A stretch of DNA of 64,000 bases. It comes from Progne subis subis (taxonomy: Eukaryota > Chordata > Aves > Passeriformes > Hirundinidae). Under the pieces are notes generated by a model, which did not search any database, was not told where the DNA came from, and worked only from the letters and a program-made list of their open reading frames with translations. Both the position numbers and the translations under genes were made by a program. Location: assembly GCA_022316685.1 (NCBI GenBank), contig JAKJHU010000023.1:5443192-5507191 (forward strand), given 5' to 3'. This document shows, one piece after another, positions 50,496 through 63,657 of this stretch (position 1 is its first letter; each line of letters begins with the position of its first letter).

Positions 50496-52869
50496 AATTT
50501 CGCTGCAGCCCATGAGGTATGAACTAAAGCTTCCAGGAAACACCACAATTTTTATAGAAACATCAAAACATTCTTCTTTGAGAATTCACCAATTTAATTG
50601 GATTCCTTAAATAAAACAGCATAAAAGTTCAGTTCTCATTACATCTGGGAGGAAAAAGTGTCATGTTTGTCATTGTGGAGCTTTCTGAATGTTAAAAGTC
50701 TTTCAGAGTGTAATTCCTGCTCCTGAGCTGCAGTTTCCAGAGGAGCCTGTGTGCCAAGAGACAAGTTAATAAAAAAATGTGAGTCCAAATACACACTTTG
50801 TAATGAATCATCAGGCATTTTCTTCTCAAAAAACCAACCGACCAAACAATATTAGGGAAGCATGAGTGCATTTTCTGATTGCCTCTTCTTCCAGATCTTG
50901 GCAGTAGAAAACGTGTTGAGCAGAGACTCTGTTCCAATAGCAGCTCTGCCCTTAGAGAACAGTGATGCATCACTTTGTTCCTCTGCATTGATCAACCTCT
51001 CTTTTACCCCATTATATTTCTTTATATCTCATGCACCAAATGCTGGAAGTTTTATAATTTAGTATCAAATCAAGTGCTTTTCTGAAATCAATAAGCATTA
51101 CATGTACTAGAATACTTTTATATAACACACAGGCAATTGCAGTGGGTTTGGGTATCACGTTTGTCTGACCTGATATGTTTTATTAACCCACAGTTCTTAC
51201 TGTTCATTGGGCTTTTTCACTCTGTACATTTACACAGGAATTGGTGGGTATTTCAGTCTTTATTTGAGACCATGTAAAGTTTAAACAAATTATTGTAGTT
51301 TCTCCAATTTTTCTGTTAAAAACATTTTCCTGCACTTGCTCAATAAGCTTTTATTATTCCCATGTTCAAATACTCCTTTTATTTGGTGCTGACTTGAAAG
51401 CGCACAGAAAGAAAACTGACCTAGTTTACTAGCTCAAGTTAGGCATCATATTTTCTGTAATGGTGTGCACACAGTAGCTTGTAGAATGGTCCAGATGAGA
51501 AAATAGGCAAACAGTAGACTGATTTGTACACTGACACAGAAAATTAGCCCTTAGCTAAACAGAATATTTGTCAGGGTTATAACAGCACTCATTTTGGGTT
51601 AGATATAAGCTTTTCTGGTAGGTATTGTACAGGAGTTCTTGCATCATGACCCCAATTTCCAGTTCCTCTTAACAAGGTGGAGTCACATCAGGATGCAATT
51701 GTGGTTTCTCAAACGCGCGCCCGTAGTGGAGCTCAATACCGATGCCAAACAAGAATCTGTTTTAATTTGTCTTTAAGTACACAGTCCAAGGGAGAATTAA
51801 ATGCATCATGTTCATGTGGCATATCCTGCACCTGTAGTAGGCTCCATTCAGGCTTCTTCAAGTAGCCTTGAAGGCGTGCTGCCAACAGCTGGTGACTTCT
51901 CCAGAAGCACCATTGGTCAAGAAATCCTGTGTCTCTATACAGGGCCCCCTTAAAGGTGATGACTGAAAAATACTGTAATTTACCAAGATAAACAAATAAA
52001 TTGTTTTTTTCAACTGTTCTACCCACAAAACATAACATACTATATTATGCAAGTTATTTTGCTGATCTGTGGGAAAGCATAGCAAAATTACTTCGTGAGT
52101 GGGAAGAAAACTTTTGCTCTGGTGTTTGCTTGCAGATGAGTGCTTTGAGATAACAGGACTAATAAAATGCTTTTCTTAGGTGAAAAGTGGATTCCGTGCA
52201 CATTCCTGACAGCTTGGAGGTTTTACTTTCTCCATGTTGCAACATTACTCAGTCCTATAAGTTTGTTGTAGGATGGATTAGCTTTGAAAGATTAGATAAG
52301 GATATGGACGTGGATGTGGATAAGAATGGAATTACTGATGATCCAAAGTCATCTTTACACTTCATTAAGCAACTGAATGCTAAACAAGAGGTTGTCACAC
52401 TCGAATGAGCAACAACATTACCACATTTGTGTAGTTCAGTGCCTTTCTTCTCAGCTGAAGCTTGGAGTGGCATGTGATGGACACACTGAAAAGCAGAATG
52501 AAGAGCACAGATAATTTTTATCTTTAATGTTGCTGAATGCTTGCCTTTAGAAGCCATTTCCAGTTGTGTGCAGCAGATGTTTGCCAGCTCTTAACCACTT
52601 GATGGGTATTGACTTCTGGTAGTTTGATCTTACACATGCATAATGAATGGGAATTAAATACAAGATGACTTTTCTAAGTGAAAGGAAAAGAGGGTCCATC
52701 AGGTGCACTCATAGCTGAACCTGCATCATAATCAAGCACAGATATGTCTACCCCATACCTCAAAGGGACTCTGTCTTGTGTGTGCTACAGCTGTTAACTA
52801 AGGTGCAGCACAACTATTGAGTCTCACATTTCCAAATAAAATAAGGTGTCAAATTTGAGCTGGACTTCT

Positions 52870-53734
52870 CTGCAGAAACACCGTCACCCCACACACACTC
52901 TCCTCTTGTGGATATCATCTTTACTCCCAAATTCTCTACCCTCCTCTCCAAAGTCAGGGGATCAGGGAGTGGGGCTGCAGTAAGTCCAGAGACACCTTGT
53001 TTCTGTCACTCCTTCCTCCTCACAACTTCCCCTGCTCCAGTTTGGGGTCTGGAAAGGAAACAATCTGGCAGGAAACAATCCTCCATGAATTTCTCCAATG
53101 TGAGTCTTTCCCATGGGCTCCAGTTCCTCACCAACTGCTCCAGCATGGGTCCCTTCCACAGGTACAGTCCATCAGGAACAGGCTGCTCCATTGTGGGTCC
53201 CCCAGGGGGTCACAAATCCTGCCAGCACACCTGCTCCAGTGCAGGTTTTGCTCTCCACAGGGTCTGCCAGGAGCCTGCTCCAGGGCCAGCTTCCCACAGG
53301 GTCACAGCCTTCTTTGGGCATCCATCTGCCCCAGCAAGGGATCCTGCAGGTGGATCTCTGCTCCACCATGGTGTTTCCATGGACTAAAAGGGGAGACCTG
53401 ACCCACCGTGGTCTGCAGGGGAATTTCTGCCTGGAGCACCTCCTTTCACTGAGCTTGGTGTGTGTGCAGGGCTGCTTCTCTCACGTACTCTCACTGCTTC
53501 CTCCATCTGCAATTGCTGCTGTTCCCAGAGTGGGTTTTTTCACCTGTTCTTACAAATATTCCCTCAGTGACACTCCCAGCGCTGCTGATGGGCTCAGCCT
53601 CAGCCAGTGGCAGGTCCATCCTGGAGCCAGCTGGCCTTGGCTCTGCTGGACATGGGGGAAGCTTCTCATAGCCTTTCACAGAAGCTCACAGTAGCTCTCC
53701 CACTACAAAATCCTCCCCATGCAAACCTAATACA
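52870..53734 (-). mobile_element. Avian LTR-type repeat with internal 48-bp periodicity
   Basis: On the minus strand the element starts TGTATTAGGTTTGCATGG at 53734 and runs left through CATGTCCAGCAGAGCCAA and CAAGGCCAGCTGGCTCCA into a GC-rich array. On the plus strand that array shows CTGCTCC boxes at 53135, 53183, 53231 and 53275, then CTGCCCC at 53326 and CTGCTCC at 53358, mostly 44-51 bp apart. I recognise this as a common dispersed avian repeat with LTR-like organisation, but cannot name its family. The 3' boundary near 52870 is approximate. Open frames of up to 193 codons in it come from the array and are not genes. Confidence 0.65.
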
Positions 53735-56700
53735 CTGGTCATATATATGATACCCCAGAGGCTTCTTTTTCTTTTAGTAAGATACAGACATTCCATTCAA
53801 TCTTTATGACTTGATGTGGGTTCACACAGAGGCAAAGACAAATGTGAGGCATGTCTGTATAAGGATGTGCGCTGCAGTGTGTGGGGGAATAGTGCACTTA
53901 AAACGTTCAGCTCAATACAGCTCTGTATTCTGCCTTGCCACACCGAAAAAAACAAAGGCAGCTCCTAAGAATAGCATTCATGATACATAAAAACAGATTA
54001 ATACATCTCTTGGGAAATTATTTCAAGGAAGCTGAGACAGCTCCGAGAGTCTACATCCTGACCCCAGCCAAAAATCACTCAGCTGCCTTGCTAATGCTGA
54101 GACTTAAGAATCGAAGGGCACCCAGCAGTTAATGGCTCTGGATAAGCCAGTCCTGAGTTGTCATGGTGTGCTGTCTGCAATGGTTGGGCTTTGCAATGCC
54201 AGCTAATTTTGAACCTCAGGTCCAGCAAGTGGAAAGTACAGCTGATGTCTGTTTCAGGCTCACACCTTGCCACAAGCACCTCAGCTGCAGCAAGGGGCTG
54301 CCCAACCTCCCCCAGTCCCTTTCCCGGGAATGTTTTCTTGCCCAGCTGAGGCATTAACCCAGCCTCAGGCTGTGCCACCTTAGGGAGCTGCAGAAACCCA
54401 GAAGTGGTCCTACTTCCTGCTCATTATCAAAACAATGGAGAGAAGTTGCAGATCCTCTCTAGAGCTGCAAAGGAACCATGGGGTTGTAGAGCCACTCCTT
54501 TCAGCATGAGACTTGTTCAGCCATGTTATAGGACCTCATCTACTGTAAATACATCAGTAGCTCTCTGATTCTCCATTGCAGACACTGAGTTCATTGAAAT
54601 CAGCAAACTGTAAAGCAGATTTAGGAATGTGACATCAGCTACTATCAAAGGACAGTCAGGATGACTTCAACTGAAAAACGGCATGGTCTTTTCCACCAGC
54701 TACCACATAAATTTCCTTCTCTTGAGAAGATTACAAGTGTCTTATGATAAATGCTTTTGGGAGACACTACATATCAACACAAGGCAGCAACAGCACCAAT
54801 CCAATGTATGAATCAAGGTTTGCACTGAACTGATTAGAAAACCTTTATTGCACAGTAGAGCAATCAAGACAAGTACACATCCGTTTTAAAAACAAACAAA
54901 AATAAACAACCTTTGTAATCTTATGACTGTAAACACTTGTTTTATTGAGTGACTTTCCTTCCCCCTATGGAGCAAAGCAGCTATTGCATCAAAGAGTCAG
55001 TCATTTAGTCAGAAAGGCAAACACTGGCATTGCCATGAGAAAGAAGAGTTTTATAGCCTCTAAAGCAGCCTGATATAACTGCACCTCCTGCTACCTTTCC
55101 AACTGGCAGTGTAGCACAAGTGGATGTTAGCCACCACTCTGAGATTGCAGAGGGCACATCCAGTTGCTACAGAGCTGGGACTAGTGTTACTTCATAAGAG
55201 GAAGACAGCTACTACCCCAAACAAATGAGGGAACTAAAACCGAAGCATCTCCATGTTATTGTCAAATATGATGTTGTATTACAAATAATGTGAATGTAAT
55301 TGCAAATAAAAGCAGGCTGGGTGAGGCAGGGAGCACCTTGCCAAGTGATACTTGCAGGACTTGGCTTGAGAGCAGCCCAGAGTGGTCCAGCTCTGGTGTC
55401 ATGATGCCAGAGCAGATTTACTGCAAGCTCCCTTCTTTGCTAACAGAGGCACTCTAGAACCAGCTACAAGGGTTTTGCTTTGCTTTAATCATTAATCAAA
55501 AGCAAGTAAAATGCAATGAAGGAAAGCAAACATGCATTCCATTGCACAAATACAAGCAGGTATTTGAAAAGCCGGCCAGGTTACCATGGCTAATTTGGGG
55601 GAAAGGAGGTGAGGAAGAGGGAGGAGAGGATCTTGGAAGGCAAAACTTTGCTTCATTGGGGAATTTCATTCACAGCAGAGATTCCTGAGTTTTTACTTTG
55701 CATGAGCAAAGAATGTCACAGTCTCTGCAGAAGGTGGCTTCACTTGTTGCAGTATGGGATTAGGCTGTTTGAGCTGTGAGATTTTAATCACCTAGGTGCT
55801 GGAAACATTCCTGAAACTACATCCACAAGTCTCTTCCCTTTAGCAGATTAATTCTCCTGTGTCACTGCAGTCTAGCTTCCTCAGCAATATACTGCTGCAA
55901 GCCTGTCTTATTTGCAAGGAGTACATCAGCACTGAAGGCAAACCTCACTGGCAAGGCTGACAGTGCGGTCCTCTGGAAAAAAAAAAAGGGATGTGATGAG
56001 GAAGGAGAGAGTCCAGGCTGACCTGCCTTTCACATTCTTACTTTGCAAGTGTTTTCATAACCATCAGTCCTGAAAACTGAAAGTGAGATCCAAAAGAAGA
56101 ATTAGGAAGGGCGAGAGAAAACAGGTTTCATTGATTGCTAGATTTGTAGATTATGGCTATTGGTAAAAATGACAGCACCTCTAGTCAATGGGGTACAGGC
56201 TCAAAGCCTATTAATGCACTACAAGTAAAATGATTTGGGGATCTGAAAAGAGAAAAATCACAGTGTGAGATTTAAATCCTACTTTGTATTTTGAAAGCCG
56301 CGTTTCAAGAGGGAGAAGTCCAACGCCCCATTCACATGCTAATTCACTTGTTTCAACAAACTGGTATTCTCCTTCACCTCTTCACATTAGCATGAAATGA
56401 GAAGCTTGAATCTGCATTTTTCAAAAGACAACCAGGTCTCAAAATTTCCAAAATGCAACTATTCAAAGATGGTTCATACATGCTAAATGACAAAGTATTG
56501 TAAATGCAATACTCATTTGCCTCCTGCATCCAGAATGTAATTTCCATTTTTATTTTAATCGCTAGTGATCCATTGTTCCAAGTTTCTTTAAATAAATGTC
56601 CCCCACTGCTGCCCATAGCCTCTGCAGAAACAATTTTGAATATTTTGCAGGCAAAAATAGCAGATGTGTTGAAATTTATGCCATTCCTCTTCAGAGCAGA

Positions 56701-59700
56701 TGACTGATGAAATGCATGTATCCAGGCCTGTGGAAATATGAGCCAAAAATAAATAGCAAATGAGATTATCCTTAAATTGATTTCTCTGCAGTACATTCTG
56801 ATTAACCAGCAAATCAAAGATTTTTTTCCAGCTGCTCCACAAAGATCACATTCTTCATTCTCTGCATGTGTAGCTTCTGGTACGTAAGTGCTTCTTTCAG
56901 TTATCTGAGGGCTTTTCTACTCTGCTGTCCAAAAAGCTTAGTCTTCTTCCTTTCTGTCTGAACTTTCAAACAGTAGATTCTAATATTCTCTTTGTTCTCC
57001 TCAAAAGACTCCATCACAAAATTTGTTGTTCACATCTGTTACAGCCTGTTTCAAAACCAGCTGTCTTGCTGAAAGCATTCTGGTGCATTTGATCCTTCTT
57101 AAGGTGTTAACACAACCCACGGGACAATGTGTCTGAGCCAGTGGGACATTTTCTATCACTAGATTACTTCTGAAATCCAAATCAGTGTGTTTATCTGTGA
57201 TATAGTCAGTGGTTACTTCGAGGACTCTGCTGCTGGTGTCATGATGAGCTGTCCAGCCTGAACTTCATAATGGTATCAGAGCATCCAGAGCCAGTGTTCT
57301 AATCTGCTCTAATGATAATTTACCACCCCCCCAATGTTAATGATCAGTGTGACACCAGTCTATGTGTCACACAAAGAGCAGTATTATGCTTTTACCTTTG
57401 TTCTGGTGCGAATGTGCAGCTAATTTTCAGATGCTAAGCAGCGGCCCAGATGTTCAGCTGCCCGTGACCCAAGGTTTGCCTTTGCTGTAGCACAGCTGTG
57501 ATGCCTTGGCTGTCTTGCTTAGAACATTCCTGTCCAGCTGCAAGAAAGAGTGTAGGCTAATGCCACATGAAAGTTCACAGGCAGAAGTGAAATTGTAAAG
57601 GTTGTGACAGTTAGCTGGAAAATACTGAGGAGGGGCAAAAGTTGTAACACGGTCAGAAAGAAGGTAGAGATTCAGCATACAGCAGCTTGGCCAGACAAGG
57701 GATCATGGTCCTCTCCAAAGAGTCATGGAAATGAACACTCCCCCCCAACCAACAGTGCCTACCTGCATGGTCATACTTGTAATAATTAGCTGAAGTAGCC
57801 TGCATTCAAGAACTTAAGTCATAGTTCATACTCAAGTACTACTTGGCTGAGTAGACTCCTAGTTGTACCTGTGTAATGTGTGCCTTAGTTGATACAAATA
57901 CTTGCTGTGTTTCTAAACCTTGCCATCTTTTAGCAGAGGAGAAGGTGGCCAAGGAAAAATGACCCATTGAGGAAAGCTTGTAGGTGTGAACACTAAGCTC
58001 TCTAGTCCTGGCTCTCTCCCTTGTCTGCCTCTGCCCCTGCTTCACTTCTTGCTACACAGTCACACTGTGGCCTAAAATTACCAGATACCAACTATAACAG
58101 AGCTGGACAATATGCATCACTAGATAGTATTGCTGTCTAACAGAAGGGGTTGCTGTGAAGAACTTTTTTCCATGAATAAGTGGTATCAACAGGCCTTTTC
58201 TATCCATATTTAAAGAGAGATTAAACTAGGGCATTAAAATTCTGACAGGGCTTCTTTAATGAGAAGAAGGAAGGAATCAGTTTTCGCTAGAGGGCACACA
58301 GAGCTTGGATTTCATACATCCTGTTCCAAACCAGAATGACAAGGTGAAAGGTGAAAACCAGCAAGCTTGAAAACAGCTACACTGTGTGACTGAATTCTCC
58401 TAAAACCAAATTGCATCATGCCTTTAAAATGTTTCAACCCCTTGGCATTATAGACTATAGCATAGGGTAGGGAGTTATGTTACTTCTCTCTATGAAATAG
58501 AATTTTTCCTGTGTCTGGTACCATGTCCATCAACACTGCAGAAGAACAAATCCCTGGGACAGTCCTGACTGGTACTTCATAGAGAGGCAAGGAGAAAGGA
58601 GGGAAGAAAAGTATCACAGTGCAGACACGTTCCCACTGATCAATAGCAAAATTCTCCACAAACTTTAATTTAAAGGGAACAACATACAGTGTAGACATCA
58701 CTGACAGACAAATTCAAGAACTGCTCCTACATGAAGACTGGGAGAAATTTCACATTAAGTATCAGGAACAGTATCTTCACCTAAATCTGGCCACTCAAGT
58801 TGCACCATAGGGCTGTGTCTAGTGCAGGGGTTTGCTCTGAGGACTTGGTATTTCCAATTGTTCACATTTTGGACTAGCTCCAGGCTGGTCCCATGGGCAG
58901 GGATGGTCTGCTGGCAGCTGAGGAGCTCTAGGTGTGCTCCTGGAGTACATCTCCCCTGTAGTTTCCCACAGTAGGCATCCTGCTGGAGTCCTTGGAGGTG
59001 AGCCCCCCTGGGCAGCCCAAGGCATCATTAGAAACACGATTAGGAAGCTTGCTTCACAGCCACTAATCCAATTTAAACCGTTACTGTAGACACAATCAGA
59101 CTGACAAGCTGTAAAAATGCATCCCTGAGGAGTTGTTTGCTTTGTGCCAGGCGGGGAGTGGACTTCAACACGAGCTGCAGAACCAGCCCAAGTCCTGGCA
59201 CGGTGTCTCCATGTCTCCACGTGGAGGGCAGGGTTCAAGAGCTGCATGTGTATACAGCCTCACATGCCATTAACCTTCTTGTGTTGACAAGGATGAAACT
59301 CAAAGCAAAAGGTACAACAGGAGTAATTTCACTGAATTTTTAATTATTGCAGCACACAGGAGCGCTGTGTGCTGAAGAAGATGGAGTGTCCACCTGGCTA
59401 TTAGAGTAGGATCTGAGCAAGAATTGAGAATGGCACGCATCACCTGCTTTGATTTGCATTTTCTGTCTACATGGATGGTTAAGAGGCAAACAACCCTTGA
59501 TTCTTACTCTTTATAGTATTGGTGATAGCAATCTAAATTTCTTTTGGTGACTGCAAGTGAAAGGATGGAAGTGGTAAAAATATTCTGTAAAAATTGTTCT
59601 TTCAAATCAGTACCCAGGAGGGGCTTCACCGTGCATTATTTCCCCTCAGATAAATCACAGATTCCCCTAACCTTCCAGATGTGTGCCTGCTGCTGGACTG

Positions 59701-59929
59701 GCAGCCAGGGTTGTATCACTGCTTGCAGACATTCCTTAGAGCAGCCAAAACAACACGCCCTCCAAAATCAAAGACGGCAATAACACTTAACTGAAGGCGA
59801 AGAAATTGAGCTTTGTGAGGTAATAATAAACTGTAACCCTGCCAGTGAAGGCAGGAAGCTGCAATAAAAATGTGATTCACATGGAGCCAGCCTGCACACA
59901 GAGGAATTGATTATGTGTCCTGTTGATGC
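53735..59929. other. Intergenic DNA
   Basis: No gene is recognised. One block (about 56270-56860) is AT-rich, of even complexity, and carries a 147-codon minus-strand open frame (56374-56817) that resembles no known protein. A CTCF-like 11-of-13 match (TCGCTAGAGGGCA) is at 58284-58296. No RNA gene was seen. Confidence 0.6.
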
Positions 59930-60320
59930 CTCTTTTGGGCTTACCTAAAACAGAGGCCAGGCAAAATTTAGATAATAAAAAGTGGATATATTTAATGAAG
60001 GGCCTTCAGATACATTAAGGGCAATAAAACCTCCCCAAGGGGCTACACCCAAAATGGATGAGTGGTCACGAGGTTTCAAACTTTTATAAGTTTGGTACAT
60101 TTGCATATTGGGGATTAATCTTCCAATTACAGCTTCAGGTCGTGAAGTCACCTATCTCCAGTTTGCTCTCCCCCAAATCCTTTTTGTTTATACATTTCGG
60201 GGCCTGAGACAGTAAGGCATCCTTGATTTCCAGGCCTAGAGACGAATCGTTTTGTCTGACCAGAATGCGAAGGCGGCAGCTAGCGCTCTCTATGGGCTTT
60301 AGAGCTATACACTGGAGAAT
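59930..60320 (-). mobile_element. Probable ERV LTR
   Basis: The plus strand shows CCCCAAGGGGCTACACCC, AAAATGGATGAGTGGTCACG, TTTGCATATTGGGGATTAAT and TTTCGGGGCCTGAGACAG, phrases I associate with a passerine LTR family. On the minus strand ACTTATAAAAGTTTG (about 60080-60095) is a good TATA box placed as expected for U3. The exact termini and a target duplication could not be fixed. Confidence 0.55.
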
Positions 60321-60405
60321 TACAGGATTGCGAGCGGTCGAAAAGCGCCCGAGCGGAAATCCGAAGGCGCTCCGTGCGCTGGGTGGGCTCTGAGCTGTCT
60401 CGGTG

Positions 60406-60418
60406 TGCCATCTAGTGA
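60406..60418 (-). promoter_or_regulatory. CTCF-like motif in a CpG-rich patch
   Basis: On the minus strand TCACTAGATGGCA matches CCASYAGRKGGCR at 12 of 13 positions; the first C is T. It lies in a CpG-rich stretch (60240-60500) that stands out from its AT-rich surroundings. Confidence 0.4.
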
Positions 60419-60707
60419 CTGCGGCACCGCTCCTCGCCCTGCGCTGTGCGCAACAGCTGCGCCGCCAGATGTTGGTCCGGATGCTTCTGCCGGCAGTGCT
60501 GGTAACCTGCTATGGGAGAAGGTGGGAGGGAATGGGCTCAGCCTCTAGAGACCACTTAGGTGGAGTCCCTGAGCATTCCACAGGGAGATTGACTCTGAAA
60601 TCTGTGACATAACTTACCCTGTGGCTGCTACAAGTGAATTCCTCATCTGGGAAGAAATGTGGAAATAAAAGGAAGCTGAGGTGGAGGTGTAACACAATTA
60701 TTTTATT

Positions 60708-60740
60708 CTTTGTTTTGTTTTGTTTGTTTGATTTGTTTTT
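60708..60740. repeat. TTTTG-rich microsatellite
   Basis: Several TTTTG and TTTG units in a row, imperfect. Confidence 0.8.
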
Positions 60741-63206
60741 CTAACGGGGCAGGGAATTATCTCAAATACAGTGATTTTGACTTCATTAGCAGAATTAAGT
60801 TTCTTTTGGTATGGTATGGTGCTGAAAACCCTGGAGAGACTGTGGAATAAAAATAAATTAAATGGGGATGAACTGTATTGTCCATCATGGCACAAACAAA
60901 TTCAGCCTCTTTTGTGAGCTCGGTGACTGTGCTGGAACCTCAGAGGCTAATGATACTAACCATCTCTCACTGCAATATTTTTAGTGCAACACAATTGCAG
61001 GGGTGTCTTCATCCAGCTTCAGGTGGCAGAAGAGGACAGAAAGAAGATAAGAAAACTTTAAAGTAATTTATCACATGACTTTAAAGAAAAATCAAACAGC
61101 CACCTGACATTTAGTCACACTTGTCTTGCCTCTCTTTAGGAGAGAGTTTCAACAGGATTGCTTACGTGGAGAAAAAGCACTGATAGTAAATCTCAGCTAC
61201 AACAGTTTACAGAGAGGATTTGCCATAGCGTCAGGGAAATCTGTTTAGTCTGTTAGTGGAAATCCTCCTTGAGGATGGGATAAGGTCAGTAATATTAGCC
61301 AAATCCTATTAAACTAATAAAGGATTCAGATCACTTCCTCAAAAAAAGCCATTCAAATAGAGGGTTTAAGTCTAGAAAATTAAGAATGATAAACCCAAAT
61401 GAAATCCTTTTAATCTCTCTCTCCATTTTATCAGCATTCTTTTCCTTCAGGGAGAGACAGGCTAAAATTGATGATGGGTTGCTGACAAAAGACTAGCATT
61501 GTCCCTTTTTTAATGTTACAAAAGCAATTCAAAATCCCAATAAAATCAGTACAAGAGCAACTTGAATTCATTCTTTTGCAACGGATTCATGCACGGAGCT
61601 TTGCTGAAGAAGCTGCAGCACAGGACAGAAGCGAGGCTCACCTGAGAGCTGGTTCTTTGTGTCACCTGGCTGCTGCTGGTTCTGCCTCACAGTGTGACAC
61701 TCTGGCTGTTCAGGGAACGAACAAAACACACACCTCCCTGTGGCCTTCCAAGGGATGCTGTCTGCTGGGCCAGCACTAAACAACAGGGCAGTTTATATTA
61801 AAAGCAGAGTACGGCTTGAGACTACCATCAGCTTCCAGAAGACATCTGGTTTTCTGACACAATTGTACTGACAGCAAAGACCATCTTAACCTCACGGTTA
61901 CTTACCCGGGGGCCCAGAGCTGCCTTGGGTCACCTGCAGACAGCATCTCACAAGGGGACTTCTGCAGACATCCCCCATTCCAGTAAGGGCCATTTCATCC
62001 AGGTGGTCTGGGGCAGGAGACTGTGATCTTTGGGCCTCCAATAAGGGAATTTTAAAGGGAGGAAGAAGCATGAAAGAAGAGGTTGCCTAGTAGAAAGCAG
62101 CATGTAACCAAAAGGATAAGAGACAAAGGAAATGATTGGTTAAGCTTTTTCTCAACATCATTCCCAGGCAGACAGCAGGCGCAACTTGGTCTGCCAGATG
62201 ATCGAAAGGCTTTGATCTTCCTTGCTTATACAGTGTGGGTTCTTCAGCAACTCCCAAGGCAGCTGGCACTGCAGAAAAAATTATCCCTAAGTTGCCAGGT
62301 GTGTCTTTTGTACCACAATAGCTGCTCAGTAAGAACCAGAGTGAAATGGCCAACATTACTTCACTGGAATTTGAAATTTGATCTTTTTTAAAAGTAGAAG
62401 TTAAGGTACATAGGGAAAACAAATAGCTTGAGGAAAATAAGCAATCATCTCCAATCTAAATTGTGAGTGTTAATGTATTAGCCCCTCTCAGTCAATTGAC
62501 CACGCCCTCTTTACCACTTTAAATACAAGCGGGGGGAAAAGAAGATGGCCTCATAGATCTGAGTGCTCGACTTAGGAGATATTGTCCATAGCCAAAGCAA
62601 CCAGATCAGAGGTGAATAATTTCTTTTGAAGCACAGAAGCCACAGCAGCTGATGTCATGAACAAAAGCAGGCAGAACAGAAACAAAGCAATAGAAAAAGG
62701 GATATGAGACTTGCAGCCCAGAATTTCACAGGTAATAGTAGTTCATGAGCAATGACCTATGAAAAGCAAAACTGACCAAGAAAGGGAGTCATCTGCTTGC
62801 ACGAAAATGTAAATCCCTGCCACCTCTGTGTAGCAGTTCTGGCAGTGTGAATGGGCATGGACACAAATCACAAATGCTTCCTCTGTGAAAGAAGGAAAGC
62901 AAACTCTACATTCATCAAAAAATGCATTGAGAAGAGAAAGCTCTGAACAATTATGGTACTGGAAGTGTTCAAAACATGTGTTACCTAAGTCAGGGATACT
63001 ATTCCAGTAAGGGAATTGCCAAGAGCTGACTCACAAGTACCTGGAACACAATTCCTATCTCAGTGCAAACAGTTGCCATAGATATCTGTGGACTAGTGAG
63101 AAGACAGCTGCCCAGAAAGAACCACATTTCTGCCCCAGGGCTTCTTGAGGCAGCCTTTCTGCCTAAAGAATGCTGCTTGACAAAGCTTTGGGAGGTCAGA
63201 TGCCTC

Positions 63207-63232
63207 TTTTTTTTTTTTTTTTTTTTTTTTTT
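63207..63232. repeat. Poly-T tract (T26)
   Basis: Uninterrupted run of 26 T. It could mark the poly-A end of a minus-strand retrocopy extending to the right, but the DNA to the right (GTGGAAGGCTCTGCCTGGAG onward) matches no gene I recognise. Confidence 0.9.
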
Positions 63233-63657
63233 GTGGAAGGCTCTGCCTGGAGGTCTTAGGAGTTTAAAGGCAACGCTGTGAGAAAAAGCAAAGAAAAGCC
63301 CCACGTGCCAGCCGTAGGCAAGCAGAGCTTATGTACCACACACTGCCACTGCTCCCCTGGCTGAAACTCTGAAACTGGACCTCTGGTAGGCTTTCTGCTC
63401 ACATGGAGAGGGCTCTTCTCCTTGTCAGTACCTGTCAAGTCACACCCTGCTTGACAAAAGCCACAGCACACTCACACCAGGACTAACACTTGGGTGGAGT
63501 TGGCTACCAGAAATTAAAATCACTCCTCTCCTTTTGGAGCCCTGTGGTGACAGGTCACTAATGTGCTGAGTTTTCTTAGTGCCATGCTCTAAGCTACAAG
63601 GGTAGCATCACTTACAGAAAAAAGACCTGGTTTATACCAGCTACTGTTATCCAATAA

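Larger units (their letters stand above)
45341..52869. other. Intergenic DNA upstream of PDK3
   Basis: No gene is recognised. There is a T-rich run with GG interruptions (46306-46351), a GTTT microsatellite (50463-50495), a possible very old CR1 piece near 46500-46650 and otherwise AT-rich unique-looking sequence. Open frames here are short and not protein-like. One of 73 codons at 52187-52408 is acidic and noted separately. Confidence 0.6.
60510..63650. other. Intergenic DNA, right part
   Basis: No gene is recognised. The stretch contains a TTTGT-rich microsatellite (about 60708-60740) and a T26 run (63207-63232). Open frames of up to 111 codons are not protein-like. Confidence 0.6.

Noticed and set aside
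51705..51740. Small CpG cluster (AAACGCGCGCCCGTAG)
   Set aside because: Too short for an island and not associated with any promoter or repeat I can identify.
53113..53694. 193-codon open frame, the longest outside the PDK3 region
   Set aside because: It lies entirely within a GC-rich dispersed LTR-type repeat with 48-bp periodicity, which readily produces open frames.
63207..63480. Processed retrocopy ending in the T26 run
   Set aside because: The DNA right of the run does not match any gene I recognise and has no coherent frame.
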